Source: Kryptolebias marmoratus
Taxonomy: Eukaryota; Chordata; Actinopteri; Cyprinodontiformes; Rivulidae
DNA length: 64,000 nucleotides
Assembly (NCBI RefSeq): GCF_001649575.2
Contig: NC_051443.1
Span: forward strand, 7,895,921-7,959,920
Direction: 5' to 3'
Below are positions 13,021 through 28,000 of the stretch, piece by piece (positions within the stretch are counted from its first letter, which is position 1; every line of letters begins with the position of its first letter). A program made the position numbers and the translations under genes. The notes under the pieces were generated by a model. That model was not told the DNA's origin. It ran no database searches and was given only the letters and a program-made list of their open reading frames with translations.

Positions 13021-16000
13021 TTATCTGTGTGTTTTCTGGTTTGTGTTGTCTTGAAGCAGAGGGGTTTGTTCTTCCGTTGAAGTGCTTGTGCTTCTGCTTG
13101 GTACTGTGTCGTTCTTACAATCCTTTTTCTGTGATAGGGCCAGAAAGAAAAGTATTAAATGAGTCAAAGTAGAGGTAAATTTAAAAAAAAAAAAATTACA
13201 GTTATTTTAAAACATCAGATCAAGGTTGGTTTATAAGAAAAATAGCCCAAACTCTGAATTTCCCACAGAGAATTGTTAAATTCATTTTTAGAAAATGTAA
13301 ACATGCCACCACAGCAAGCTGCCAAAAAAAAAAAAGAAAGTCATCCATCAAAACTTGTGGATCGGGTGAGGAAAGCACTGGTCAGAGAAACATCCAGGAG
13401 GCCAGAGTTAACCCTGATGGAGCTGAGCAGCTCTTCTGTACAGATGGGAGCATCTGTCTATAGGACCTCAAGAAGTTGCACAGAGCTGGGCTTCATGGAA
13501 GAGACATAGCTTAAAAAAAAAAAAAAAACCTGGACTGTTGGAAATTTCTTCCCTGGATATGTGGAGATGGTGCTGTGGTCAGATAAGATTAAAAATAAAC
13601 CTTTAGGCCATCAAGGACAACGCCATGTCTGAGGCAAATCTATCACCTCTCATGCTGAGAACACCATCCCAACAGTAAATCATGGTGGTGGCAGCTTGAT
13701 GCTGTGGGAGTGTTTTAGTTTATTAGTTTGTTTGTTTGTTTTTCCCATTAGAAGGGACTGAGAAACTAGCCAGAAGGGAAGTAAAATAGATATATTCTTA
13801 AAGGACACCTGTTGGAGTTTTCCAGAAATTTGAGACTTGGATGGAGGTTCACCTTCCAGCAGGAAAATGACTTGACTTCAGGTGTGGTCCAGCCACACCT
13901 GAAGTCAAGTAAGAATCTCTGATTTGATTTAAAGACTGCTGCAAGCACTGCCCATTCATCTTGAAGGGTCCGGAGCTGTTTTACCCTGAAGAACGGAGAA
14001 AAATGTATGTGCTGTTTTTTTCTTTTACTTAAAAAGTTTCCACTCCTTCCCATTTAAATTATTCTGAAACCATTTGTGCTGAGTTCTTAATGTAATCAAA
14101 TTAAAAACTTTACTAAAATCCAGGTTGTAAGGTAAAATAAAAAGAATGCCAATGCGGGAGAATCATTTTGTTAATTGGCATGTGAAGAAACCAGACACAC
14201 CATTTTATATTTTAGTTAAAGATCATTTTAAAAGAATCCATTTAGAACTTGCAATTTGTAATTTATTATTTGAAAAGGTAGGTTTTAATCATACACCATA
14301 CAGTATAAAGAATGTACAAAGACATCAAATGCTGAGACTGAACATTGCACTTATTTTTTATCATAAATCCAAACAGAGGAAATTAACTACTATGGTTATT
14401 AAAGTGAAACCAATATTGTTGAACCATTTTGTGATATCTTTATGTTGATATCGATATGTTGCATCTGCTTCATAGTAGCAACCTACTGAGAATATTTTTC
14501 ATTACACATCACAAGAACTGTCAGTTCCACTGTTACCAACAAGTACCAAACCGGGAAGAAATGCATGCAACATAACAGAGGCAAAATGTGTCATTCTCAA
14601 AAAGTCATTCTCTTCATGACAGAATCAGGCGTTTGTGTTCATCTGTGCAATTTGAACATGTTCTGTTTAATGCATGCCATTGAGTGTGAACCTACCTGAA
14701 TTACTCATGATACTTTTCTCCTGTGTTTCATTGCCATGTGAGCCTTTTACCTGCCCATTATCGGTTGCCTAAAAGATGACCAAACTACCTTACACATGCA
14801 CCAATTAAAAACAAACACAAGAACTTGCTGTTTGATTCATATTGTTATGGTAGATTAGAGGGTGTGTGTTGGATTTTAAATTATTCAAGTAAACATGCAG
14901 GGAGGTTTATTTTTTTACCTTTTCTTGGTTGGTGATCAAGATAGTCATGCAGTTAAGAAGACATGCGGTTGATTAATTAGGTTTTTAAGATTATTCAATC
15001 TGCTTAATTTCAGAGTTTTTTGTGTGGCTTGTGATGCAATTCTATAAAAATAAGCATTAAAAACTTTAGCCATGCTCAAAAAGGATATTTTTTTAGGGGG
15101 AGCTGTGATTTACAGCAAAAAAAGATTTGTGACTGGTGCCATGACAGAATTATTTGAGTATTTTTTTAAGACATTAATTTTAAAGCATTGGTTTCATATG
15201 ATTTTTCAGCAGTTTTAAATCTGTTCCCACAAAATCTTTAGTCTCCCATCCTACTGCTTTAGCAACTGCCTGAGGGGACATTGGTCTTTAACAAATGAGT
15301 TTCTTCCTGCTAAAAGGACATGTCTAATGGGGTACATCCTGTTTTTTTAACCTACTGACCTCTGAAACAATGACTTAAGATTCCAAAGCATGTGACACGT
15401 GTGCAATGAAAACCCCAGATTTGGATTATCAAAAATTGGAGAAATAATTTAATTTTATTGAATTGAATTTGGGTGATTTATATAAAAGACTGTTCTACAA
15501 ACCCCAAGTTTTTCTGTCACTGTGGAGATTACATACAACTTTGGAGACGTCTGGAAAACAAACGTGAAGAACTTCAGACAGTCATATTCAACCTGCAAGT
15601 CCTCCTTTCTTATAACCATTTTAATGAAATCTTAATCTCTTAACACCTGTACTTAACCTTCTTTAAGGTCCGCTGACTGACTGCGCTGTGAGTGACATAA
15701 CAGACTAAAAACTTATTTACCTTGATAGCTTGGTTTATGGCATACAATGTCGGTGATAACATGTTTCACAACAATATTGTGTTATGAATGATACTGATAA
15801 GACTGACATGCTGGTAGTGGACATTAGCTTTCTTTCATGGAGCAGCCCGTCTGAATGATCTAAATTTGTTTTTGTAAAATAAAATGAAAAGAAAACTGTC
15901 CTCATAAAAATTAATTAAGAACAGACTCTCAGTTGGCTGAACATTGGAAATGGAGAAATCCTTTGGCTCTGTTGGAAAAAAGAAAACACCCAACACCACC

Positions 16001-19000
16001 TCTAAAGCTAAGTGTAAAAAAAAATAAAAAATCTGCTCTCATTGTTTGAATCTAGATATGAATTTTACTAAAAAGAAATGAAAGCTACATTGGCAGTTTT
16101 AAAATGTAGAAAGTAAAAAAGAATTAAAAAAAAGAAATTGCATCTCATCTTTGGTCAGCTTGAACTTTCCACATTTTGTCACTTTACAACCACAAACATC
16201 AAAGTATTTTACTGGGACTTTATGTGACCAAACCAAAGTAGCACATATTAGTGAAGTGGGAGGAACAAAGCATGGTTTTCAAATTTTTTACATGAATAAA
16301 AAAAAAATATTGTTTATATAGTAGTAATATGTCAACATTTGCTTGTGAAGAGTCGCACGCCTTTCATGTAAACAGGAGGTGGAGGTTAGCGACCATCATC
16401 ATTTACTTACTAAAATTAAATTGTTTACCTGGTTGTACCTGCAATATTTATTTGTGATCAAAGACATAAGAAGATAGAACTAGCTGTAACAAAACAAAAA
16501 AGACAGACAGGAGTGGGTACTGAACTTGTGTTCACAAGAAGAAAATAAAAGAAAACTTTCCATAATTTTACAGCAGTCTCTAACCCACGGCACCATCTCA
16601 GTAAACTCTTCTTCTACATCAGGGGTGGGCAATCTTGGTCCTGGAAGGCCACTATCCTGCATGTGTTACTTGTTTCCCTGCTCCAACACACCTGATTCAG
16701 ATGTTAAATTACCTCTTCATTTTCTGCAGAAGCCTGTTAATCACCCATTGATTCAAATCAGGTGTGTTGGAGCAGAGGAACAAGTAAAACATGCAGGATG
16801 GTGGCCCTCGAGGACCAGGATTGTCCACCCGTTCTACATATATAAAGGCACACTGTGTCTGTCACGTCTCAGTCACAGAGGAAGCAGTTTGATTAACTTG
16901 TGATCACATGGAAACATATCCAGCAAGGCCATGTTAAAATCCCTCATTATGGTTGCATTTCGTGTCTTATATAATCATCAGTTTAACGTTCTCTGACAAA
17001 AGGGATTTTACTCTTCACTGTCTTTTTCCCAACTTGGAACTTTTGCAGACACATAAGTATATATTAACACATGAATGTTGCACCCTCAGCCACAATCATT
17101 AAGTCTGTGAAACAGACGAATCAGGTGGCAGCAATTTATTAATACATTTGGCATACATTGTGACGCTGCTGTCCACCTTTACCTATAACTTGCGTATGGG
17201 TAAGAACCATTTTATGTGCCTCTGGTACATGTTATGAGGCAATCTGGTAACCGAGCTGTCCTTATGCTGTTTCAGTAACACTAATCATTCATCTTCTGTT
17301 AAATATTGTTACTTTGCCTTTTCATATTGCACATTATTGGCTTGTCTTTGTAAGATGTTCAGAGCTTGGGATGCTGTTCTACAACCTAACCCTGCTTTAA
17401 TCTTCTCAACAGCTTTAGCCCTGACCTGTCAGAGGTGTTCCTTGGTCTTCATGATGCCATTTGGCCTTCACAGAACTGCTAGAGTTATACTGATATTAAA
17501 TTACACACATTTACCAATTGGTCGCACTGGATTTTAGTTGAGGGGGAACAGAGTAAAGGTAGATGAATAGAAATGCAAGCCAAACTTTTCAGATTTTTAT
17601 TTGTAACTATATTTTTAAAACTATGTATCATTTTCCTATCACATCACAATTATTTGCTACTTTGTGTTGGTCTATCACATAATATTCAAATAAAATACTT
17701 AGAAGTTTTTTTTGTTGTAACGTGACAAAATGTGGAATGAATACTTTTTCAAGACACTGTATGTGCTGCTAATTCCTTTGAAATACCTTAACATTATCCA
17801 AGATGTTTTCCTCCCCACACACCCAGAGATACCACTGTCAGTTCATATGCAATCAACAAAAAAAATTAAAGGAATCTGTATTTTTGAGAATGATAGCCAG
17901 TTATAGCACACCAAACCTAACAGAAGAAGTGTGCTAATATGATTGGATGACAACCCAAGACATGTTACTTTGGACTACTGAGCAAAACTACCAAATATGT
18001 CACAGCTAATTAAGCCATAACTGATAAACATTTATTTACAGGTTGTCAACAGTGTAAAGATAAATGAGCAGGAAGATGGGCAGCTGGAGGATTTCCGCAA
18101 CACCTGAGAGATTTGGACTTTTTCCTCTCCTTGTTTGCTCAGTTAAGGAAAGGTTGGAGGTTAAAGGGTGTAGTTAAAGTAGTGTTTAAACACATGTTAG
18201 CAAAAGAGAAGGAGAGACTACATGGAAGTTCTCAAAATGATTATTTTAAAACCATAATATACTGTCTTTACAAAACTTAAAAAGGTGCGATATTAAAACT
18301 ACTAATAAAGTATCAAGTCTTTTAGCGAAACTCCTAAAAAAAAATGCACACTCATGAGAAATTCCCAAAGGCTGAACGCACATCCTCAACAGAAGCCAAT
18401 GAGCACAGGTAAGAGAGTAAAAGTAATTAGATTTTCCAGTGTATTTTTCTGCATCATTAATCATTTACAACATATTAATAAGTCCTTCCTATTAAAAATG
18501 AAACTTCTTCAGTGCAATCTCTCCTAGTCTTTTTTTTCACCATTAGTGGGAGGAACATGCATAAACTGTGCAACAAGCTAAATGCAGGTGAACATCAAAA
18601 CACTACCAGAGTGTTGTGGACAAGACTTACCTTCACTTTGTAATGAACCAGAGAGGCAACAACAATTGTTACCAGACCAAGAGCTATGAAGATGTACTGC
18701 ATGTACTCCATCACAGCAGGTAGAATAACCAGGTTTGTGTGGAATGTAGTGAGGACTGGTCCATCTATATACCCACTCTGTGACAGGACAAAATCAGACA
18801 CGTTTTTATTTTACTCTCATTTTGACAGAAAGTAATTTTGTAAAACCTAGTTTTTAAAAAATGCAACTCATGTAAAGTAGGATGTTTTTTTTTGTTTTTT
18901 TAACTTAGGTTTTTACTTTTCCATCTTTTGACTTAAAAACATGTTATATCTCAATAGGACTAAAACATGTAGTGTTTATTGATTCTAATTTTACTTTCTT

Positions 19001-22000
19001 AAATACAAACTAATCTGTTAAAAATAAATCGCTACATTCTTTAGTTGGTTCAGTCCGGTGGTGTGCTGGTGACCACTAGCTTGCTAGTCAGACAGGTAGC
19101 ATTCAGCTGTGAAGATGAGACAGAAAGCCAAGTCGTTGAGGCTAATGTTAGTCTAAATCTGGCCTAAAAGCGAAAGTTTTCTAAACGCCTATTTCTGGCT
19201 TTATATTAGTATTTAGCTATGGTTTGTTGAATAAGAAAATAAAAAAGCAAGAATCTGCCTGAGATTTAAACCTAGGTCTTCCACATGAAAGTGCACTGGA
19301 GTTTCCTTTAGACCAGTGGTCCAACCCTGGTCGTGGAGGGCCACTAACCTGCATGTTTTAGTCGTTTCCCTGCTCTTCAGCAGGTCTTCAGACGTACAGA
19401 AGTTCTGCAGAAGCCTGTTAATCACTCAGTCATTCAAATCAGATGTGTCAAAGCAGAGAAACACCTTAAACATACAGGATAGTGGTCCTCCAGGACCAGG
19501 ATTGGACACCACTGCATTAAACCATCCAGTCAAATGTCTTTGACCAGACCACTACTCTGATGTCTTTGATAGAACTGGTGGTACTCTGATTATTTTAATT
19601 CCTGATTTTGATCTTCCCCATTTTATGACAGTGAGGCACGCATGATGATATTTGTTGTATAAGATTTAATTTCAGATACTTTATATCTAGTACTGTGAAA
19701 AAAGTCTCGAGTCATTCATCACTTCTTTGTTGTTTTGCTTCAAAAAAAACTTTTTCTGTAATCTTTTAAAACATGAGGCTACAACCTTCAGGCCAAGGAT
19801 AGGTATCAGTGCATGGCTCATTTGGTACTAGGATGCACAGAAATAATAAAACAAACAAAATCTCTACAACTGTCTTTATATAAATTGGTCTGCAGGGATT
19901 TTTTTATCTAGTCAAAGCTGCTTAAAACTTTTACTTTTTATTTCAAGTTTCTAAAGTCAGTCACATTACATTTACCTCAACACTGGCTTCTGCACAAACC
20001 GATGAGGTAATTTTGAGGACTGATAGATAAGCTAAAAAAATCTAAAAGGATCCAAGCTTTAAATAAAAAGTGCAACCGCCCATGTAAAAGGGACCAGCTG
20101 AGAGTTTATCAGATCTCAAGACACTGTTAAAAGATTTAAAATGGTTAAATCATTAACAGCTTACCTCCGCAAACCACAGCATGGGCATCACCACCTCAGA
20201 AATCTTGCCAGTTTCTCTATAAAGGTCAACAACGGCAAACATCATTATAATTTAAGTGGGAGAAAAAAAACATAGAATATACGTATGACCCTCTTGTGTT
20301 AAAAAAAACAAAAAACAATACATGACAATTTCGATGGGGGTTAATGAACACAGGAATTCTTCCTTACGTAAATCCTGGAACTCTCTTCATATAGAGGTTG
20401 AGCTGAAGGCGGATGGACACATTCAGAGGGACACCCGTTAGCTGTAAACAAAATACAAAGAACTCCCATAAGGAATTTAAAAAAAAAAAACAAAAAAAAA
20501 ACTCTTAAGTACGGATTTCTAAATGTGGATATTGTTGATTAAAAAAGTGGACAAGGAAGAACCCCTTCAGGTAAGAAAACAATCAAACAAAAGAAGGACA
20601 TCCTTAAGTTTAAGACGTTATTTGGCATGTTCAAGTGTTTTTTTAACAATGTAAGGAAAGATTTAACACTATAGCCATTATGACACGCAAGACTTACTCT
20701 TTAAAGATCAGGATGTTGAACACTTCAAGTAAAACCCGGCAGGACTGAATTCCCCTGTCGCATGTAAGAAAGGGATCTGCCACGTTTCTTACTCATTTGC
20801 TTAAGAGTCTGGAAATTTACTTCATGGGTTCTTTTGTTCTGCTGAAAGATTTTCTTTAAATTAGCAGATCACTGAAGTCCAATCTGACTCAGTCAACTGT
20901 TGGTGTTTTTTTTTTATCTTATCACTGCTACATATTTTAATTAACAAACACAACATCGGATGAACAACCAGACATGAAATTATAACGCTCTCATTATTCA
21001 AGCCATAAAAAAATGCAAACGCAAAATCTAGAAGCGATGATTGAAAATACTAAGTCCACCGGTCCCAGGAATAATGTGAGGACATAGGAGCCAGGTGCTG
21101 CTTATTAAAATAGACATTAATTTTTCCACCTCACTGGTCTGAAACGTTGACATTTGCAGGTGTCTCAACAAGCTAAACATCGGCTGTGTAGTTGTTTCTG
21201 CAAATTTCATTAAAATTCCCCCTGTTGATGAGATAACAGACAGACGCACACACAGACATGGGCCAAAACATTATTATTCACCTTTGCCTTTTCGGCGACA
21301 AATAGACTTTTGTTCTGAATCCAAGCATTTTTCTGATAGACCAAATTGTGGCGTACATCGGTCCAGACTTTATACTCGGGGCCAATGGGCTGAAGCCAGT
21401 AAACACAGAGTTCAAAGCTCAGATCTCAACATGTGTCTCTGATATAGAAAAAAAAATTAAAATTGAAAAGATTTTTATATAAACCGGAGGGATTTCTGAG
21501 GATAAACAATAGGAATGCAGCCAGCAGCAGTGACAAGCAGAGCTGAAAAAGTGCTGGTAAATGACCTGCTAAAACTATTTTACTGCACTTTGGTACAGAT
21601 TCTACAAGTCTTTGAAAAAAAGAAAAGAAAACTAAAGAAACAGGTCTTCTTAAAAAATGTCTTTTCTTATTCGTTGTTAGGATGATCAGTTAAGATGAAA
21701 TCTGGTGACTGCAAAGGTCATTTTGCTTGCTTCACCTCAGTTTGAATGCAAATGAAGCATTCAGTGATTCCTTGTGCCCTTTAAATAGGCGTAATGCACA
21801 GCTCCATGTCTGGCACAAAAACAAACAGCATGTCAGCACATATACCTCTGTATAACTCATATCAACTGTCAAGCATGGTGGTGGAGGGCTGATAATTTGA
21901 GTCTGTTCTGCAGCCACAGGACCTGGGCACCTTGCAGTCATCGAGCCAAATCTGAACTCCTCTTTATACCAACATATTATAGAATCAAATATGAGACCAT

Positions 22001-25000
22001 CCGTTTGACAGCTAAAGCCAAAATTGGGTTGCATAACACAAACACACACACACACAAAACACAAACACAACAGCAAATCTAAAACAGGGTGGCTAAAAAG
22101 CTATGAATCAGGGTTTGGCAATGGTCCAGTCAAGATCCAGAACTCAGCCTGACTGAAATGCTGTGACAGGACCTTAAAGCTTTGTGGAAACGAATGGCCA
22201 CAAACTCAATTAAACTGAAAATATGCTGTAAAGAAGAGTGGGCCAAAATTCCTCCTTAACTAATATAGAGACTGATAAAGTCGTACAGAAAATGACTACT
22301 TTAAATTATAGCTGCTAAAGGTATTGAATCATAACGGGGACTTAATGTCACACAGATTTTCTATTTTGGCTTTTACTTGTTTGTATGTTTTGTTTTGTTT
22401 TAAAATAAATGATGACCTTATGGAATCTGTTGTGTGTTTTTGTACACATGAAGTTAGATTTGATGAAGTTTAGAACTTGGTGAAGCCCAGATTATTTTTA
22501 TTAAGTCCTAATATATAAAACTGTCTTTTTTCCATGCAGCTTGATACATTTTTAAGACAACAGTCATTTTTCTACATTGTACATTTTGCATCATGTCCTG
22601 GAATGTGGGTACATTAGACAGCCACTTCCCCATACCATACATTTTCCATTTATTTTACTCTGTGAGAGCTCATCTCCAGCGGATGACAATTCTCAAAATG
22701 TCAGCGTTTTTATATACAGTTATAAGGGGGCTTTAAAGTCAGCTAATATTTTAATTTTCTCTGCAACCTACGATCTAAATACATTACCCCCTCCACACAC
22801 ACACCATTTATTTCACCTAACTTTACAAAATATCAAGCCAGTTTATGTTCCTTTTTTGTTTTTAATTTGAAGTCAGTGCAGACTCACTGGATTTGAACAC
22901 TAAAGTCATTTCCCATGGTTTAATTGTCTCAGCAAAAGCTGTTAAATGTTTTTTTTAATAGTTACAAGACGGTTTTACAACTCTTAAGAACAGCTGCAAT
23001 TACAAGATATAGCACAATTTCCAATTACCTTATCACAAAGCGCGTTAGTGCCAAAAGATATGACAGGTGAGCGTTACACAAGTTGAATTGCATGAAAAAA
23101 TTACATAAAAGCAAATCATAGCAAGGTTTTATCTTATCAGTCCTTGCATCAGCAGTTTACTGAGGGAGCAGTGTAAATATGATTGACTTGGTTTGCTGTA
23201 TTATTGTACTACAGTACAACGAGGTATAATATGGGACCTTTCTATGACTTTTAACTTAAGTTTAACTCCTTCTGTTCATCTGCTTTGTCACAAAAACCAC
23301 CATGGCTCAGACACAATTCAATGATTCCAACATGACACTGTTTCCTTTTAAAAAGTTTGTAAATTGAGCTTAGCTATTAAGGCAGCTCCAAACAGATCAA
23401 TTTCCTGGTTACTGAAGCTCCAGGGATTTTTATACCAATTTTAGCAGTTCGATGTAAGAAGAGTACAACCTGTTCCTGTCTCGGTCCTAAAAAAATATTA
23501 CTGTTCCTGACGAAAGCAAGAAAATGATCTGATTCCCAATCTAGTAACTCCACCACCATAAAACCTTAGAAGTTGATCATAATACATAATTAGCAGATAA
23601 GCAATCAGCCCACTTCTGCTCAAGATCAGAGCAGGCCTCAGGGTCAACAGGGCTCATGTTTAACTTTGGATATCCTCCCATCAACCAAGTTTCAATCAGA
23701 TGAAACTTTATAAACTTAAGTTGTGCTGCCATGTTCTTTTTAAAGAGAAGAGGTTTTCTCCTACAACCAATTCAAACGTAAAAAATAAGAACAAAAGAAT
23801 TGTGGTTTTGCAATGGTCCATTGGGGCCTCAACCCAATTGAAATGCTGTGGTGGGTCCTTAAGAGATAAACTGAAGCAATATTGTAAAGAAGAGTGGGTC
23901 AAGATTTCTGCACAACCATATGAACCTGATAAAGTCTACACACAATAATACAGCACTCTATAAAGCTAACCTGAATAAATCATTATATAGAGTCTAATCA
24001 GTGCTTTAAACTCTATTCGTACACCGATGGGGCACATCGGAGGCAGTGGGGGGTTCACTGTCTTGCCCAGGGACACTTCAACATGTGACTGCAGCTAGGA
24101 ATCAAACCTGTGACTTTCTCATTGGAGGACAATTGCTCTAACCACTGATCCACAGCCGCCCCAGCTGTTAGACAGAGGCCATCTGTCCAAATTGGGTCAT
24201 TTTGCACCAGAACAATGATCTCAAACACAGCAGCTAATCTACAACAGAACGACTGAAAAAGAAAAGAATCAATGTGTTGCAACAATAAAGTCAAAGTCCA
24301 GAACCTCAACCTGGGACTTTAGGAGAGCTGTACAGAAAATAAAGGCCTAAAAACTTCAATAAAATGAAGCAATGTAGTAAAGAAGAGTGGGCTAAAATTC
24401 TTCCACAACAATGAGAAGCTGCCAATCGTACAGTAAATAACTACTTCAATTTCTATCTATTAAAAGTGGTTCTACAGGCTAATGTATCATGTGGTGGACT
24501 TGGCTTTTCACATAGCTTTTCCATAATGGCTTTGTTTCTTTTCTTTTTAATTATTCATAACCTGGTGGAATCCATTGTGTCTTTATGTATATTTGAGGGT
24601 AGACAATAACTTTGAACCTTTTACAGAGCAGATTATTATGTCCTGGATTGGAAGATGCTAGAATTGAAAGAGGGGGAACTTTCTTTTTTGCCATGCCTGA
24701 AAGTGTGAGTAAAAGTGTGTGCACACTTACTGGGTGGATGTCTATGAAAAGGTCATGTTTATCCTCATTGGGATGAAGGCCCAACACAAAGTCTTGCAGT
24801 GCCGGATCACCATTAATGAAGTGAGGTTGAGAGATGAAGGTCGGGGAATCTAAAATTGACAAAGCAATGGTGAAGTCATTCAGCATAACTGCAATGTTCT
24901 TTAAATTTGCCATGCACAAACTTTAGTGCTTAGAGATTTCATCTTCCATTGAGAGAGTTGGGAGGTTCAATTTCTGGCAGCAGTCACATGTCAAAATGTC

Positions 25001-28000
25001 CCTGGGCAAGAAATTGAACCCCTCATTGTCTCTGATGTGCCCCATCAGTGTATGAATGGAGTTTAAAGAACTGATTAGACTCTAAAGAATGATTTATTCA
25101 GATTAGCTTCGTAGAGATGCAGTAGATTGCTGTGTGTATGGCTGAATGAGGGCAGATTGTGTTGTAAAGTGCTCTGGTTGGCTAGAAAGCAACTTTTTAC
25201 AGTCCATTTATAATAAAGTGTGAAAATTAATTAGGTCTTCAGTTGGCATTATGTGTTATGTCAAAAGAAATTAGAGCGAAATCTCCAGCTAGACAGAAAC
25301 AAAGTGCAAGTGAAGAGTTTTCTCTTATCATTGCTTGTTTATCTTAACTGCCTAAAGAATCAAATTTTATCACGACTTCTGGAACACACTGTACTGTTGT
25401 AATTTAAGAAAAAAAAAGTGCTATGATTATGACTGTAGGGAATTACTGGTATTATTTTTTTTTTATTCAAACTACACAGACAACTATTATCAAACTAAAT
25501 AAAACCCAAACACATTATGTGTGAACACTGAAATATCCCAGTGCACGTGTACTGACTGTGGTGGCAGGCGCTGACGTTGAGCAGGCCGGACTGCCTGCAG
25601 GGACAAAAGCCTTCGTTGGGGGCGTAATCGGTCCCGTTAGCAAACATGGTCTTGGGAGCAACAAATCGATATGAAGGGATCCCCTTCATGCTGCCAGACT
25701 GCTTGTAAACAAGTTCTAAAGACCTTGTTGAGAAAAAATGTAAACACTATTATTCGATCAGAAAGCAGCACACTTGTGAGAGATATTGGAGGGTGTGGGA
25801 ATACCTGCAAGCATCGGGGCTGTAGAAGCGCAGGGTGCTCTCTTTAGTCATGAATGGAGGCCACAACTGCCCCGCTGTTCCATTGATCATGTTACACTGA
25901 GGAGTCCTCCAGTAGGTCAGCTGTCAGCAGCACGACAGAACAGTCAGGTACGGAAAAAAAAACACACACACAACTGTAAAAACTGAAAGTGTCATTTTGA
26001 CATTTCACCTCTCGGAGGCCGTTCCAGGAGTCAACTTTGTGGACATTTTTGATGTCATCTTTCCCAGTGTGGACAGTGAACAGCCCAGTGTTGGAGTTGT
26101 TGAACTAATTTAAAACAACAACAAACAAAAAACGTTTAGCTAGAATCTCACTAAACCAACTACTCAGAATTTCTCTGGAGTACATGACAATTTAAAAAAA
26201 AAAATGTTCCTTGACGCTAGATTTAAAAAAATAAATAAATAATGAAAATGAAAGGGGAAAGGGCAAGTGATTAGATCTCACAGAAAGTTTCATTAAGAAG
26301 TTAAATGGAAATTTTTATAGAACATTTAGTAGATTATTTCAGTAATCTGATGTCAAAGACTTTATGTGGTAAAGCTGAGTAACAATGAACTCTTTTTTTT
26401 ACATTACATTGTCAACAAATTGTAATTTATTTAATTATTTATCCATTTTGTCTCATTTGTCTCTATGTGTCCCTGTGATGGACTTGGAACCTGTGCAGGG
26501 TGTCCCCCGTGTCTCGTACAGTGACTGCTGGGGATAGGCACCAGCTCCCCGCGACCCGGAAAGGTCAAATACAGCTCCCAGTTCAACTAATCAAAACAAC
26601 CAACTGTGTTTTAAAAAACTAATCATTAAGAAAGGTCATGTGAAGTACTAGTGATGGAGAAAAGCAAAACGCTAAGTGGATTTGATTATATTTAGAAGTC
26701 AGAAATGTTGAGTCATTTTATTATCGGGAAGGGGTCCTTGTTTCTGTGATCTGTGTTATTTAATGTTGTGAAAAGAAAGCACATGAAGTTTACCATGCTT
26801 TCTAATCTACTAGGGATGAACGTGTCTGTTTAAGATAATTATATCATGAAAAGATGAGTGGCTTTGTTAAACCGTTATTGACATCTGAACCTAAAACCTA
26901 AAATTTGCACTGCAGAAAAAACAGCATCAAGATGCAGCGCATTGATTTAGCAGCATCACAGTGGGAATGATCGACAGAGTGGGTCACTGATTAAAGAATC
27001 AATCAGTGAAGTGAATACATGTTTAAAAACTGCACAGCTTTTTTAGATTATTCATCAATCGGTTCAAATCAGTTTTGTGTGTGTTTTTTTATGTAATACA
27101 AAAACACAGTGGATCTTTTCTTAGCCCTTTACTGATGTTCTTTTGGGAAATTCAGACATGTCTTGATTGGACCAACCCCTAGGATTTTTAACATATTCTG
27201 AAACTTGATAATGTCAAAAAAGAATTTCAAGGTTTAGGTTTGTTTTCAAGGGACAGTTCCATGACCCTTGTCCCTTGGTCATCATTCCAAGCAATTAGCT
27301 CGGAATTGCTTTTATAATTTAAGGAATATTGCTAAACTCAGACCCATGGTGTCTAGATGTGATCTGGAAGTTATTTTACATGCTTTTATAGCATCTTGGG
27401 TGGACTATTGTAATGGTCTTTTTACCCGTTTTAACAAATCTGTAATGCATCGTATTGAAACTGTGCAAAATCTGTGGCTAAACTTTTAACAGGGACTAGA
27501 CGGAGAGCTCATATAACTCCTGTTTTAGCTGCTCTTCACTGGCTACCAGTTAATTTTAGGTTTCAGTTTAAACTTCTTGCATTAATTTTTAGGGCCTTAC
27601 ACGGTCAGGACCCCCAGTATGTCCCTGATATGCTTAAGCCTCAGACTTCTGTCAGAGTTCTAAGGGTCTGCTGATCAGATGTTTTTGTTAGCTCCACATA
27701 CTGTGTTTAAAACTCACGGTGTTCGCTCTTTTCAAGCTGTTGCACCCCGATTGTGGAATTCTCTCCCATTGTTCTTACGTCGTATGGATTCTGTTGACTC
27801 TTTTAAAATTACAGCTGAAAACATATTTGTATAGACAGGCTTTTAATTTATTCTGATGGTTCTTCTTTGCAGAGATAATCCACCCACCTCACATGGGTGG
27901 CATATCAAGATACTGATTCGACAGCATGATTCTTGCACAGGTGTGCCTTAGGCTGGCCACAACAAAAGGCCACTCTGAAATGTGCAGTTGACTTTTACTG

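Noticed and set aside
18046..18129. Candidate terminal exon of scarb1 (basic, two cysteines, stop)
   Set aside because: The exon at 13021-13128 fits better: a clean acceptor, exact phase, a length matching the family tail and a Ser/Thr-rich plus TPLL composition.
18595..18630. Read-through of scarb1 exon 11 giving a short tail [11 protein letters not shown]
   Set aside because: A strong donor (AAG|GTAAGT) ends the exon at 18631 and a full tail exon exists downstream.
24110..24165. tRNA gene suggested by box A- and B-like motifs
   Set aside because: It is the head of a SINE; no cloverleaf anticodon arm or proper 3' end was seen. The same holds at 36093.
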